Assembly: GCF_002982115.1 (NCBI RefSeq)
Contig: NZ_CP019980.1
Span: forward strand, 70,001 to 134,000
Direction of reading: 5' to 3'
DNA length: 64,000 nucleotides
From: Lysinibacillus sphaericus
Lineage (GTDB): Bacteria; Bacillota; Bacilli; Bacillales_A; Planococcaceae
Part shown: piece by piece, positions 41,117-50,765 of the stretch
Layout: every line of letters starts with the position of its first letter
How positions within the stretch are numbered: position 1 is the stretch's first letter
Program-made: the position numbers and the translations under genes
Notes under the pieces: model-generated
Seen by the model: the letters and a program-made list of their open reading frames with translations, nothing else
Databases searched by the model: none
What the model was told of the DNA's origin: nothing

Positions 41117-41121
41117 AGGAA

Positions 41122-42987
41122 ATGCAGAAAGTAAGCTTCTTTAAATCAATTCATGTCAAGCTTGTACTAATTTATATTTTGTTGATTATGTTGGCGTTAC
41201 AAATTATAGGCATCTATTTTGCAAAGCAACTAGAGGAAAATTTGAAAAGTAATTTTCAAGAGTCTATTTTTCAGCGTGTAGATTTGATGCAATATAGCAT
41301 TCGTGAAGAAATTTTAAAAGAACGCGATGAAAGTATGCCTTCACTTGAGGAAAGTTTGAAATCCATTGTAAAAGAATTTTCCACAGGGTTGAAGGATGTT
41401 TCGACAGGCGATATTTTAGAAATTCGCGTAATTGATAGTAGACAGCGTATACTTGCAACTTCAGAAGTAGATAATCAAAATTTAATAGGACAACGTTCGA
41501 ATACAGACCTTGTCCGTCGAGCAATATCAGCCGAAACACTATTTGATCTGATAAAATTGGACAATAAAACGAGAAATCGAGTATGGGTGTTGGCAACGCC
41601 AATTCGTGATGGCGCTGGACCTGATGATGAAATTATCGGGGTGCTATACATTGAAGCAAATATTGAATCTGTTTTTGAGCAGATGAGTGATATTAACCGT
41701 ATTTTCCTAGGGGGTACCGCTGTATCATTAGTGGTTACTATTTTCTTAGGCATTTTAGTAGCGCGTACTATTACGCAACCGATTGCTGATATGCGTAAAC
41801 AAGCACAAGCCATGGCGAAAGGGAACTTTTCTCGTAAAGTACGAGTCTATGGAACTGACGAGATTGGCCAACTGGCTACTACATTTAACCACTTAACCAA
41901 TCGATTGCAAGAGTCTCAATCGACGACAGAGGCTGAACGAAGGAAACTCCATTCGGTCCTTAGTAATATGACCGATGGTGTAATTGCAACAGACCGTAAA
42001 GGACGCATTATTCTTATTAATGATCCAGCCTTAGAGTTATTGCATATTTCGAGGGATATCACATTGGGACGTCCAATCGCTTCGGTGTTAGGCATCGACC
42101 AAGAATATAGCTTTGAGGATTTAATCCATATGAATGATGCCGTCAATTTGGATTTTAGCACATCAGAGGCACCGTATATTTTACGTGCCAATTTCTCGGT
42201 AATTCAAAAAGAAACAGGGTTTATTAATGGGTTAATTACTGTACTTCATGATATTACGGAGCAGGAAAAGATTGAAATGGAGCGTAGAGAGTTTGTATCG
42301 AATGTCTCACACGAACTTCGTACACCATTAACAACGATGCGTAGTTACCTTGAGGCATTAATTGATGGGGCTTGGAAAGACGAAAATATAGCACCTACAT
42401 TTTTAAATGTTACGCAAACAGAGACAGAGCGAATGATTCGTTTAGTGAATGATTTACTACAATTATCACGAATGGATAGTAGTAATTACAAATTGAACAC
42501 AGATATTGTGTTATTTAATTCATTCTTTAATCGGATTATCGATCGCTTTGAAATGTCTAAATCAGAAAATGTAACATTTGAACGATTACTTCCAGAGACA
42601 TCCTATTACGTTGAAATTGATACGGATAAGGTGACGCAAGTAATTGATAATGTGATCTCAAATGCAATAAAATATTCTCCAGATGGGGGTAGTGTACGTT
42701 TTGGTTTTACTGTCCAAGGAGATACACTGAAGGTCATGATTTCGGATGATGGCATGGGCATTCCAAAAGAAAATGTAGGGCGTATTTTTGATCGTTTTTA
42801 TCGCGTGGATCGCGCCCGTGCACGCTCTATGGGTGGTACAGGTCTTGGGCTAGCGATTGCGCGAGAAATGATTGAAGCACATGGTGGGAAGATTTGGGCT
42901 GAAAGTGAAGAGGGATATGGGACAACCGTTTTCTTCACATTACCATTTGAATTAGACGATTTTGACGAGGCAGGTGAGTGGGAATGA
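41122..42987 (+). CDS. walK: Sensor histidine kinase WalK (YycG)
   Basis: Membrane kinase for WalR. 621 aa: segments at about 13-33 and 196-214 flank an extracellular Cache/PAS-like sensor. HAMP (about 215-268) and a cytoplasmic PAS (about 275-375) follow. The HisKA phospho-site is H397 (VSNVSHELRTPLTTM), and the ATPase has DNVISNAIKYSPDGG and GTGLGLAIAREM. It overlaps walH by 4 bp. Confidence 0.98.
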   Translation: MQKVSFFKSIHVKLVLIYILLIMLALQIIGIYFAKQLEENLKSNFQESIFQRVDLMQYSIREEILKERDESMPSLEESLKSIVKEFSTGLKDVSTGDILEIRVIDSRQRILATSEVDNQNLIGQRSNTDLVRRAISAETLFDLIKLDNKTRNRVWVLATPIRDGAGPDDEIIGVLYIEANIESVFEQMSDINRIFLGGTAVSLVVTIFLGILVARTITQPIADMRKQAQAMAKGNFSRKVRVYGTDEIGQLATTFNHLTNRLQESQSTTEAERRKLHSVLSNMTDGVIATDRKGRIILINDPALELLHISRDITLGRPIASVLGIDQEYSFEDLIHMNDAVNLDFSTSEAPYILRANFSVIQKETGFINGLITVLHDITEQEKIEMERREFVSNVSHELRTPLTTMRSYLEALIDGAWKDENIAPTFLNVTQTETERMIRLVNDLLQLSRMDSSNYKLNTDIVLFNSFFNRIIDRFEMSKSENVTFERLLPETSYYVEIDTDKVTQVIDNVISNAIKYSPDGGSVRFGFTVQGDTLKVMISDDGMGIPKENVGRIFDRFYRVDRARARSMGGTGLGLAIAREMIEAHGGKIWAESEEGYGTTVFFTLPFELDDFDEAGEWE

Positions 42988-44300
42988 AATATATAGAACC
43001 GGTAAAATCCATTGTTTTATTTCTACTCGTTATGCTAAGTGTAGTACTAACCTTTATTATCTGGACATATACGCCTGATTACAACGTAATTGAGCAAACT
43101 GAAGGTAAGGAAATTTTAATTGGAACACAAAAGAAAATAGAAGATGTTATTAAGCCGTATAAAACTCTTTATAGCAGTGATGAAGAATTAACAGGTACTG
43201 TATCAAACGGCGTCATGAAAGATATTATGAATATCTTTCATGGTTGGAACATCCTAGACCTAGTTCGAGTGAACAATAATATTTCACCAGAAAATGTTAA
43301 TGAGATGATACGTGCTAATAACCGTATGACTGTATTTTTTGCTGGGGAAATTCCATTTTCAGAGCTAGGTACAATTTTTAACTTTGGTGAAAAAGAGTTA
43401 CCAGAGACAACGTTTAATCGCATTATAATCGATTGGACAAATTACGCTAACAAAGAAGTACAAATGTATTTCATTAGTAGCTCTAACAAAACTCTGTTAC
43501 GCTCACATGTAAGTATTACAAATGCCAATCAATTTGCAAAAGATATTATTGAACCATCTAAACTGCATAGTACGTATAAAGAAGTGGAACGAGATGGCTA
43601 TACGTCGCTTTACGTGCCAAATGATACAATTGAATCCGTAAAATATACGTATTATATGAATGAACTTTCACCTGAATTATTTAAAAATGTCTTATTTTCT
43701 GAGCCAAACGTTGTACAGCGTAATGTAGAAAGTGCGACATTTGAAAAATATACCGATGGCTTGTCTCTTATGACTGTGGATACAAGGTTTAAATCATTGA
43801 CTTATGTATATCCAGCGGCAGAAAGTAGTGAACGCATAGAGCCATCGAAACTCTTCCGTGATAGTTTTGAATTTATCAATGAGCACGGAGGCTTTACAAC
43901 AGATTACCGCTATGTATCAAGCAATCCAAGTAAAAATCAAATCGAGTACCAGCTGTATTTACAAGGTTTCCCTGTCTATAGTGATCAAGCAACAACTCGT
44001 ATAACAACGGTATGGGGAGATACCCGCATTTTCCGCTATAAACGCCCTTACTTCTCTTTAGACATATCGGAAAAAGAGATTAAAGAACTGCCATCTGGTA
44101 CAGAGATCGTTGAAAAAATTCATAAACTTAATAATATTGTATTATCAGATATCGATGAAATTGCTGTTGGGTATTATTTAACACAAGATGAAAATTTAAG
44201 ATTATTTACATTAGAACCAAGCTGGTTTGTTATTCGCAATGGTTCATGGGTTTTACTGACACCTGAAATGCTTGGGGGTGTAAAAAATGGATTGGAATAG
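42984..44300 (+). CDS. walH: WalK regulator WalH (YycH)
   Basis: 438-aa protein with one N-terminal membrane segment (about 7-29) and a large extracellular domain of the YycH type. With WalI it modulates WalK at the membrane. ATG 42984 overlaps the walK stop (ATGA); an in-frame GTG two codons earlier is less likely. It overlaps walI by 14 bp. Confidence 0.93.
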   Translation: MKYIEPVKSIVLFLLVMLSVVLTFIIWTYTPDYNVIEQTEGKEILIGTQKKIEDVIKPYKTLYSSDEELTGTVSNGVMKDIMNIFHGWNILDLVRVNNNISPENVNEMIRANNRMTVFFAGEIPFSELGTIFNFGEKELPETTFNRIIIDWTNYANKEVQMYFISSSNKTLLRSHVSITNANQFAKDIIEPSKLHSTYKEVERDGYTSLYVPNDTIESVKYTYYMNELSPELFKNVLFSEPNVVQRNVESATFEKYTDGLSLMTVDTRFKSLTYVYPAAESSERIEPSKLFRDSFEFINEHGGFTTDYRYVSSNPSKNQIEYQLYLQGFPVYSDQATTRITTVWGDTRIFRYKRPYFSLDISEKEIKELPSGTEIVEKIHKLNNIVLSDIDEIAVGYYLTQDENLRLFTLEPSWFVIRNGSWVLLTPEMLGGVKNGLE

Positions 44301-45120
44301 AACAAAATCCATTTTTATAGTTGTCTTTTTAATATTAAATATATTCTTATATTCATTGTATGTTAATCGTTACAATGAGGCGCAAAGTGTTGAAGTAACA
44401 GGTGAGAAAACGATAGATGCTCGATTGAAAGAGGATAATATTACGTATGGTATACTGCCGAATAATGTGGAAACAGCTACCTTTATTACTGGTAAAGTCC
44501 ACACTTTTACGGCTGCTGATTTTACCAATCCTAATCATCGCGTAAATAATTTAGATGCAAAATTAGAAGGAAAAGAGGCGCATGTCATTCTCGTAAATCC
44601 AGTAAAATTACGAAATGTTAATGATGATGCCAGTTTCACAGAATTTGTGCAAGCAAATATTAAAGAAGGCAGTTCCTATGGATTATGGAAGGTTAATCGT
44701 GAAGAGCGTGTAGCCATCTTCTTTCAAAAAACAAATAACCGAATGCTCTATTACAATAAGAGTGGGCTGTTAAAAATACAATGGAATGCCAACGATGAAG
44801 TAACGATGTATGAACAAACGATGCTAGACAATATTGAGGAAGTGGAGCAACAACAAAGTGTGCTACCGCCAATTCAAGTGGTGCAAGCATTATACGCAAA
44901 AGGGCTTTTAAAGCCAGATTCACATGTTGACAAGATGCAGCTAGGCTATTCCACACTTGTCTATTTAACGCAAACACAAGTACTATTGCCAACATGGGAA
45001 GTACGAGTGAAATTAGAAGACGGTGAAATGGAAGAGTATTTTGTTGATGCTGTGGAAGGTAAGATTATTGAAATTCAAGAAGACAAGCAAGAGGTTGAAG
45101 AAGAAGACTGGGGAGTTTAA
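44287..45120 (+). CDS. walI: WalK regulator WalI (YycI)
   Basis: 277 aa with a single N-terminal segment (about 8-24) and an extracellular YycI domain. The C-terminus is strongly acidic. It starts inside the end of walH, so expression is coupled; WalH and WalI act as a pair on WalK. Confidence 0.93.
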   Translation: MDWNRTKSIFIVVFLILNIFLYSLYVNRYNEAQSVEVTGEKTIDARLKEDNITYGILPNNVETATFITGKVHTFTAADFTNPNHRVNNLDAKLEGKEAHVILVNPVKLRNVNDDASFTEFVQANIKEGSSYGLWKVNREERVAIFFQKTNNRMLYYNKSGLLKIQWNANDEVTMYEQTMLDNIEEVEQQQSVLPPIQVVQALYAKGLLKPDSHVDKMQLGYSTLVYLTQTQVLLPTWEVRVKLEDGEMEEYFVDAVEGKIIEIQEDKQEVEEEDWGV

Positions 45121-45122
45121 AG

Positions 45123-45911
45123 ATGCGATTTAGTGTTTTAGCAAGTGGTAGTACAGGCAATTCGATTTATGTAGAGAACGATAATCATGCATTTATTGTC
45201 GATGCTGGCTTAAGTGGCAAAAAGATGGAGCAGCTCTTCACAAAAATCGATCGCAATATGAAACAGCTAAGTGGCATTTTAGTTACACATGAGCACAGTG
45301 ATCATATTAAAGGAATTGGTGTCTTGGCTCGGAAATACAATGTACCGGTATATGCAAATGCTAAAACGTGGCAAGCAATGGATGGACTCGTTGGAGATAT
45401 TCCGCTAGAGCAACGTTTTGAGTTTGAAATGGAGACGGTGAAGCATTTTGGCTCTTTAGCTATAGAATCTTTTGCTGTTTCACATGATGCAGCAGATCCG
45501 ATGTTTTATTCATTTCATGAAAATGGTCGTAAACTCGTGGTTATTACCGATACAGGCTATGTTAGTGATCGTATGAAGGGCATTATCCGTGGCGCAGATT
45601 CCTTCGTGTTTGAAAGTAATCATGATGTCAATATGCTACAAATGGGTCGCTATCCGTGGTCTATAAAACGTCGTATTTTGAGTGATGTAGGACACGTATC
45701 GAACGAAGATGCTGCTATTGCAATGAGCGAGGTAGTATTTGAAAAGCCAACGAATATTTATTTAGCTCATTTAAGTAAAGATAATAATATGAAAGAGCTT
45801 GCGCGTATGAGTGTGACACAAACGTTGCAATCTTGCGGGATTATCGCAGGTGAGTTTGTTCATTTAGTAGATACGGATGCAGAGGAGCCAACAAAGCTAG
45901 TAACGGTTTAA
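45123..45911 (+). CDS. walJ: Metallo-hydrolase WalJ (YycJ)
   Basis: 262-aa metallo-beta-lactamase-fold protein. Metal-binding HEHSDH (about 58-63), a DTGYVSDRM region and SNHDVNML fit the YycJ family, reported to act as a 5'-to-3' exonuclease in DNA mismatch repair and linked to coordination of wall synthesis with division. It follows walI by 2 bp and is preceded by GGGGAG. Confidence 0.94.
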   Translation: MRFSVLASGSTGNSIYVENDNHAFIVDAGLSGKKMEQLFTKIDRNMKQLSGILVTHEHSDHIKGIGVLARKYNVPVYANAKTWQAMDGLVGDIPLEQRFEFEMETVKHFGSLAIESFAVSHDAADPMFYSFHENGRKLVVITDTGYVSDRMKGIIRGADSFVFESNHDVNMLQMGRYPWSIKRRILSDVGHVSNEDAAIAMSEVVFEKPTNIYLAHLSKDNNMKELARMSVTQTLQSCGIIAGEFVHLVDTDAEEPTKLVTV

Positions 45912-45948
45912 GAATAAATCAGGTTCAAGCGTTCATATAAAAAAGAAA

Positions 45949-45996
45949 AGCTGTTCAATGACATTTTATAGTTAATGCATTGAACAGCTATTTTTT
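45949..45996 (+). terminator. wal operon terminator
   Basis: Perfect 12-bp arms AGCTGTTCAATG/CATTGAACAGCT with a 17-nt loop, then a T-rich run. Confidence 0.88.
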
Positions 45997-46093
45997 ATGT
46001 CCATTTTATTTATTTTTCATGTAATTTTAATGTTTGAATCGTATGATAAAGGCAAGAATTAATAGATAGAAGTTGTACGAAAGGATGAGGAAC

Positions 46094-47392
46094 ATGAGTT
46101 ATTTAAATGATAATGACAAAAACAGTGATTTTCTAAATAATGATGAAATCCAAAAATCCCCTCTACAGGAGAGATTGGAACGTGAGGAAAAAGAAATGCA
46201 AGCGAAGCGTTCTAAAAAGAAAGACGGCGGCGGGGGAAAAGGTGGCTATTTCTTTAGTGGTCTAATAGGGGTTATTATCGGTGCATTACTCGTGTGGCTA
46301 ATGCTTCCTGGGCTTGTCAATCAGATGCCGGGGACAACAACAAGTAGTTCTGGTAAAAATGAGCCAACTATCAATCAGGTTGCAACAGAAGTAACAACTG
46401 ATGTTACAGGTGCTGTAGAAAAAGCATCAGGTGCTGTTGTAGGTATTACCAATATTCAAGAAGTGGCAAGTGGCGGTTTTTGGAATCAGCAAACAACCCA
46501 AGATAAAGAAACAGGAAGCGGCTCAGGTGTTATTTATAAAGTAGAAGGTGATACAGCCTTTATCGTCACAAATAATCACGTTATTGAAGGCGCAAAACAG
46601 TTAGAAGTAACAATGCAAGACGGCTCAAAAGAAGAGGCACAATTAGTCGGTAGCGATGTTTGGACAGACTTAGCTGTTATTTCAATCAGTGCAAAAGATG
46701 TTAAAACAGTGGCGACATTTGGTAACTCAGATGTACTAAAACAAGGTGAAACAGTGATTGCAATCGGGAATCCACTAGGTTTAGAATTTTATGGCTCTGT
46801 AACAACAGGTGTTGTTTCAGGTAAAGACCGTTCAGTACCAGTCGATTTAAATGGCGACAAAGTTGCGGATTGGCAACAAGAAGTGTTACAAACAGATGCT
46901 GCTATTAACCCTGGTAATAGTGGTGGTGCACTAGTGAACTTAGCTGGTGAATTAATCGGCATCAACTCCATGAAAATTTCCGAATCGTCAGTGGAAGGTC
47001 TGGGCTTCTCAATTCCAATCAACTCAGCGATTCCAATTATTCAGGAATTAGAGAAAAATGGAGAAATGAAACGTCCAACGATGGGGATTTCATTAGTCGA
47101 TTTAACAGACGTACCAGCGTACTACCAACAACAAACATTAAAATTACCTAAAGAAATTACAACAGGTGTTGTCATTACAGATGTTATCGCTAACTCACCA
47201 GCTTCAAAAGCAGGCGTGAAACAATATGATGTAATTGTTGAAATGGACGGTAAAAAAATCGAAACTTCGATTGATTTACGTAAGCATTTGTACAACGACA
47301 AAAAAATTGGTGATACATTAACAATGAAAGTATACCGCGAAGGTAAGTTAGTGGAATTAACACTAACATTAACAAATAGCGATTCATTGTAA
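46094..47392 (+). CDS. htrA: HtrA-family serine protease (YycK/HtrC)
   Basis: Membrane-anchored quality-control protease. 432 aa: a charged cytoplasmic N-terminus, one membrane segment (about 52-72), a trypsin-like domain with H162 (VTNNHVIEG), D192 (WTDLAVI) and S276 (NPGNSGGAL), and one C-terminal PDZ domain (about 330-425). ATG 46094 follows AAAGGATG; in-frame TTG 46073 and ATG 46085 are earlier but badly placed. It sits after walJ as in Bacillus. Confidence 0.95.
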   Translation: MSYLNDNDKNSDFLNNDEIQKSPLQERLEREEKEMQAKRSKKKDGGGGKGGYFFSGLIGVIIGALLVWLMLPGLVNQMPGTTTSSSGKNEPTINQVATEVTTDVTGAVEKASGAVVGITNIQEVASGGFWNQQTTQDKETGSGSGVIYKVEGDTAFIVTNNHVIEGAKQLEVTMQDGSKEEAQLVGSDVWTDLAVISISAKDVKTVATFGNSDVLKQGETVIAIGNPLGLEFYGSVTTGVVSGKDRSVPVDLNGDKVADWQQEVLQTDAAINPGNSGGALVNLAGELIGINSMKISESSVEGLGFSIPINSAIPIIQELEKNGEMKRPTMGISLVDLTDVPAYYQQQTLKLPKEITTGVVITDVIANSPASKAGVKQYDVIVEMDGKKIETSIDLRKHLYNDKKIGDTLTMKVYREGKLVELTLTLTNSDSL

Positions 47393-47400
47393 TAAGCTAA

Positions 47401-47434
47401 TCGGTGGTAGATGTAAAATCTACTACCGATTTTT
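47401..47434 (+). terminator. htrA terminator
   Basis: TCGGTGGTAGAT pairs with ATCTACTACCGA (one G-T pair) over a 5-nt loop, followed by five Ts. A second hairpin, AGCAAGTAG/CTACTTGCT at 47529-47566, follows downstream. Confidence 0.85.
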
Positions 47435-47490
47435 AATTTAAAAAATTAATCCGCAAGATGTATTTTACTAAGAGAATTTACAAATATAGA

Positions 47491-47906
47491 TGTGGATAAC
47501 TAGAAATTTGTGCATAATTACTTTACACAGCAAGTAGCGAGAGAAAGCCTTTCTTTCCTACTTGCTATTCCTTTGTTACAATAGGTTGTGGATAACATAG
47601 ACCGAATTGTGCATAAGTTTGTGGAAATTTCGGAAAATAAGGAGACATGAAAAAATGGAAAAATTCAGTTGCGAAAAGCATATAGATCACGCTTTAGACA
47701 TGTTTGTTGCGGAGCAAAAAGTATTCCCAATTATGGATAAAGTAGAAAAGGAAAAAAAGTTATCCACAAAATGTAGTTACTGCGAACAGCCAGCAGAATA
47801 TATTGTATCAAGTAAATAACTTTACACAATATATAGAAACTACTTGTGGATATGTTGATAACTTTTGTGGATAATTTGTTTGTAAATGAAATGTAAAGGT
47901 GGATAA
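47491..47906. promoter_or_regulatory. DnaA-box cluster htrA-rlmH
   Basis: Consensus DnaA boxes (TTATNCACA or complement) at 47491-47499, 47509-47517, 47587-47595, 47608-47616, 47760-47768 and 47866-47874. One-mismatch copies are at 47845-47853, 47853-47861 and 47898-47906. That is six perfect sites in 416 bp, far more than chance. It flanks and enters the CxxH/CxxC gene and ends at the rlmH start. B. subtilis has a DnaA-box cluster at the same gene (yydA). Confidence 0.85.
47655..47819 (+). CDS. CxxH/CxxC zinc-binding small protein
   Basis: 54-aa protein with CEKH near the start and CSYC near the end, separated by a helical middle. This is the pattern of the CxxH/CxxC protein family found before rlmH in Bacillales, likely a single-zinc fold of unknown role. 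ATG 47655 follows AAGGAGA. A DnaA box overlaps its coding sequence. Confidence 0.85.
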   Translation: MEKFSCEKHIDHALDMFVAEQKVFPIMDKVEKEKKLSTKCSYCEQPAEYIVSSK

Positions 47907-47909
47907 CGT

Positions 47910-48389
47910 GTGAATATAACAATTGTATCAGTCGGAAAACTAAAAGAAAAGTACTTAAAAATGGGGATCGACGAATACGTAAAACGCCTTGGTGGCTATG
48001 CCAAAATGGAGTTAACGGAAGTGCCTGATGAAAAAGCACCGGAGCAATTAAGCGAGGCAGAAATGGAAATTGTGAAGAAAAAAGAAGGCGAACGGATCCT
48101 TGCAAAACTAAGCCCAGATACATACGTGATCGCCCTTGCCATTAACGGAAAAATGAAAACATCTGAAGAAATGGCAGCCGATATCGAGTCCTTGATGACG
48201 TATGGAAAAAGTAAAATTGCCTTCGTCATAGGCGGTTCACTCGGCCTACACGACGACGTCCTCAAACGTGCCGACGAAAAACAATCATTTGGCAAGATGA
48301 CATTACCACATCAGCTAATGAAGTTAGTCTTGATTGAGCAAATTTACCGAAGCTTTCGCATTATTAAGGGTGAGCCTTATCATAAGTAA
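47910..48389 (+). CDS. rlmH: 23S rRNA (pseudouridine1915-N3) methyltransferase
   Basis: SPOUT methyltransferase RlmH (YydA). 159 aa starting [16 protein letters not shown], with the SAM-binding knot [18 protein letters not shown] and C-terminal [23 protein letters not shown] start, with AAAGGTGG upstream inside the DnaA-box cluster. Confidence 0.97.
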   Translation: MNITIVSVGKLKEKYLKMGIDEYVKRLGGYAKMELTEVPDEKAPEQLSEAEMEIVKKKEGERILAKLSPDTYVIALAINGKMKTSEEMAADIESLMTYGKSKIAFVIGGSLGLHDDVLKRADEKQSFGKMTLPHQLMKLVLIEQIYRSFRIIKGEPYHK

Positions 48390-48785
48390 GTGTGGTTTTT
48401 GAATGAACAACATAGAATTGTTGATTTCTCAGCGTTCAAATGTACTGATGTATTTTTACGTTCTATTCCATTCTAAAACTTCAATTATTTGATTCCCTTG
48501 ATGTTTTTGCGAATCCGGCTTTAAGACTTTGGAGCATCGTTTCTTTTTCAGCAGGTACATCGCTCTCTTTTTTATACAATGTAAAATTCTTTGTGGACTC
48601 CAGTGCAAGGGCAATAATACTATAAACGTGGTGCCAGTCACTCTAGCATATTTGTTGGAGCGACTGGCACCTTTTGTAACGTGTCTTTGGACCTGTAGAC
48701 GTTTTTTACATTATATTCTAAAATTAACCCGTAAAATTATTCCAATATTTATAGAATAAAGTGAATTTAAGGGAAGGAGATTGTT
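48390..48785. other. Intergenic region after rlmH
   Basis: About 400 bp without a convincing gene. It contains the hairpin at 48630-48675. A minus-strand open frame at 48456-48641 lacks a ribosome-binding site. This is where synteny with the Bacillus origin region ends. Confidence 0.5.
48630..48675 (+). terminator. Hairpin, terminator-like
   Basis: GGTGCCAGTCACTC pairs with GAGCGACTGGCACC (one G-T pair) across a 14-nt loop, followed by four Ts. The arm GTGCCAGTCACTC recurs at 61262-61274, so it may be a dispersed repeat rather than a dedicated terminator. Confidence 0.6.
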
Positions 48786-49733
48786 ATGACAATTGATCAT
48801 GAAGGAAAACGAAAACAGTTAAAAGTAATCCAATTTGATAAAGATCGAAATACGCTTATTGAAAAGACTGAGCCGAGTGAAACTTTTGCTGACGTTGGTG
48901 GTTTGGAGGAAGTTAAGAAAAAGATTCAAATGAATTTTATTCTCCCTCTTAAAAATCCGGAGTTTTTTAAAGCATATGGGAAAGAAGCGGGTGGAAGTTT
49001 ACTGCTTTATGGACCACCAGGTTGTGGGAAAACATTTTTAGCAAAAGCGATTGCTGGTGAAATTAACGCTAGTTTTATACATATGGAATTACAGGCAATT
49101 TTATCGATGTATATAGGAGAAAGTGAACATAATCTACACGATGTATTTGAAGCTGCGCGGGAAAACAAACCATGTGTCTTATTTATTGATGAATTGGATG
49201 CAATTGGTGGAAATCGTCAAAACATGAGACAGCATCATGAGCGAATGCTTGTCAATCAATTACTTCTTGAGTTAGATGGATTAGATGCTCATAACAATGG
49301 CATTTATGTCATTGGTGCAACGAATACACCGTGGTATTTGGATTCCGCATTAAGGAGACCAGGTCGTTTCAATCAATTACTTTTTATTTCCCCTCCTGCT
49401 GTAGAGGAAAGGGAGGTCATTCTGAAACTAAAGATGAAAGACAAGCCACAGAACGCACTTAATCATAAAAAAATTGCTAGTAAAACAGCTCATTTCTCGG
49501 GGGCAGATCTTGAACAACTTGTTGGGGATGCCATCGAGTCCGCATTACAACGTTCATTGGAAATGGGCGAATTGCAACCGTTAACGAATAATGATTTAAG
49601 CGAAGCATTGAGCCGCCGTAAACCAACAACTTTGGAATGGTTTTCAACAGCTAAAAATTATGCCACCTTTAGTGATGTGAATAAAGACTATCAACAAGTC
49701 CTGGAATATTTAAAAGAGAATAAGATTAGATAG
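48786..49733 (+). CDS. Single-module AAA ATPase
   Basis: 315 aa with one classical AAA module of the FtsH/Cdc48/Vps4 kind: Walker A GPPGCGKT (76-83), Walker B VLFIDELDAIGG (131-142), sensor-1 GATN (177-180) and the arginine region LRRPGRF (189-195). A pore-loop-like MYIGESE lies at 108-114. There is no FtsH protease domain and no membrane segment. It probably unfolds or remodels proteins for a partner. The next gene, a TPR membrane protein, starts 12 bp later and is the obvious candidate. Confidence 0.85.
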   Translation: MTIDHEGKRKQLKVIQFDKDRNTLIEKTEPSETFADVGGLEEVKKKIQMNFILPLKNPEFFKAYGKEAGGSLLLYGPPGCGKTFLAKAIAGEINASFIHMELQAILSMYIGESEHNLHDVFEAARENKPCVLFIDELDAIGGNRQNMRQHHERMLVNQLLLELDGLDAHNNGIYVIGATNTPWYLDSALRRPGRFNQLLFISPPAVEEREVILKLKMKDKPQNALNHKKIASKTAHFSGADLEQLVGDAIESALQRSLEMGELQPLTNNDLSEALSRRKPTTLEWFSTAKNYATFSDVNKDYQQVLEYLKENKIR

Positions 49734-49745
49734 GGTGTGGAATGC

Positions 49746-50618
49746 GTGAATGAAGAGGCGCAATATGCACAATTCATCCGGATTGAACAATTATATGAAT
49801 GGGAACGTTTGCAAGAAGCTATTAAAGAGACGGAAAACTATATTCAACAATACCCCGAAGATGCGGATGGCTATGCCGTACTTAGTAAGGTTTATTTAAA
49901 ACAAGGGGACCACAAAAAGGCCTTACATTGGTCACTAGAATCATTAAAGAAAGACCCAGAAAATGAAATTGCATGGGAATTTAGGGTAAGTACACTTTAC
50001 ACGGCTGGTAAATATAAAGAGACAATGACTGCAATTCAAGAGGCTTTAACGCTGTTTCCTGATGACGCCTTTTATTATTTTTTAAAAGGGAATATTTACA
50101 ATAAAAATGGGGAGTACGAGGAGGCGAAAGAAAGTTTTCTTATAGCGTTAAAGTTGGAACCATCCAATGCGTTGTATCTTGCGAGCTATAGTTATGTTGA
50201 AAGTATTTTGGGGAACCAAGAAATTGCTCTCCAAGCAGAAAAACAAGCGTTACAACTAGATTCAGAGAGTTCGATGGTCTTTTTGTATGTAGCTTGGGCT
50301 GCTGACCAAAGAGGAGATTACGCGCAGGCATTGTCTTATTTGGAAAATGCAGTTCGATTAGAACCTAACAATCAGCAATTAAGAGTAGAGTACTTAGAAA
50401 TTTTGCAAAAGCAATTTAAGGTGTACCAATGGCTCTTGGTGCCTTCTAGAATGTTAAATAAAGTAAAGCCGGCAATGGTATTTATTATTTGGTTTGTGGC
50501 CTGGATGTTATTCAAGCCTCTTGTAGTTGTTTTTATTATTTTATATGTTGCTGCTCATTGGATAACAAAAATGATTGTCAATGTAAAAGTGTTCGGTCGG
50601 TTATTTGTAAAGGTGTAA
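49746..50618 (+). CDS. TPR protein with C-terminal membrane anchor
   Basis: 290 aa. Five or six tetratricopeptide repeats fill about 5-215 (e.g. AWEFRVSTLYTAGKYKETMTAIQEALTLFPD and YFLKGNIYNKNGEYEEAKESFLIALKLEPS). Two membrane helices at about 235-275 follow, with a short tail. I chose GTG 49746; an in-frame GTG at 49737 is too near the AGGG site. Likely a membrane adaptor for the AAA ATPase encoded just upstream; this is inferred from gene order. Confidence 0.8.
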   Translation: MNEEAQYAQFIRIEQLYEWERLQEAIKETENYIQQYPEDADGYAVLSKVYLKQGDHKKALHWSLESLKKDPENEIAWEFRVSTLYTAGKYKETMTAIQEALTLFPDDAFYYFLKGNIYNKNGEYEEAKESFLIALKLEPSNALYLASYSYVESILGNQEIALQAEKQALQLDSESSMVFLYVAWAADQRGDYAQALSYLENAVRLEPNNQQLRVEYLEILQKQFKVYQWLLVPSRMLNKVKPAMVFIIWFVAWMLFKPLVVVFIILYVAAHWITKMIVNVKVFGRLFVKV

Positions 50619-50765
50619 ATAATACCAAGCAGTCACTGTTTAATAATCCGTTTTGAAATAATAAGGGGAGACGATATTATTAGCAACTACTGCTATATTG
50701 AATTTTTCATTTCACCATAGTGTTATATTGCAACGAATTGAGTCTTTATTTGGCTATATTAAAAA

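Noticed and set aside
48456..48641. 61-aa minus-strand open frame after rlmH
   Set aside because: No ribosome-binding site and it overlaps the hairpin repeat; only weakly protein-like.
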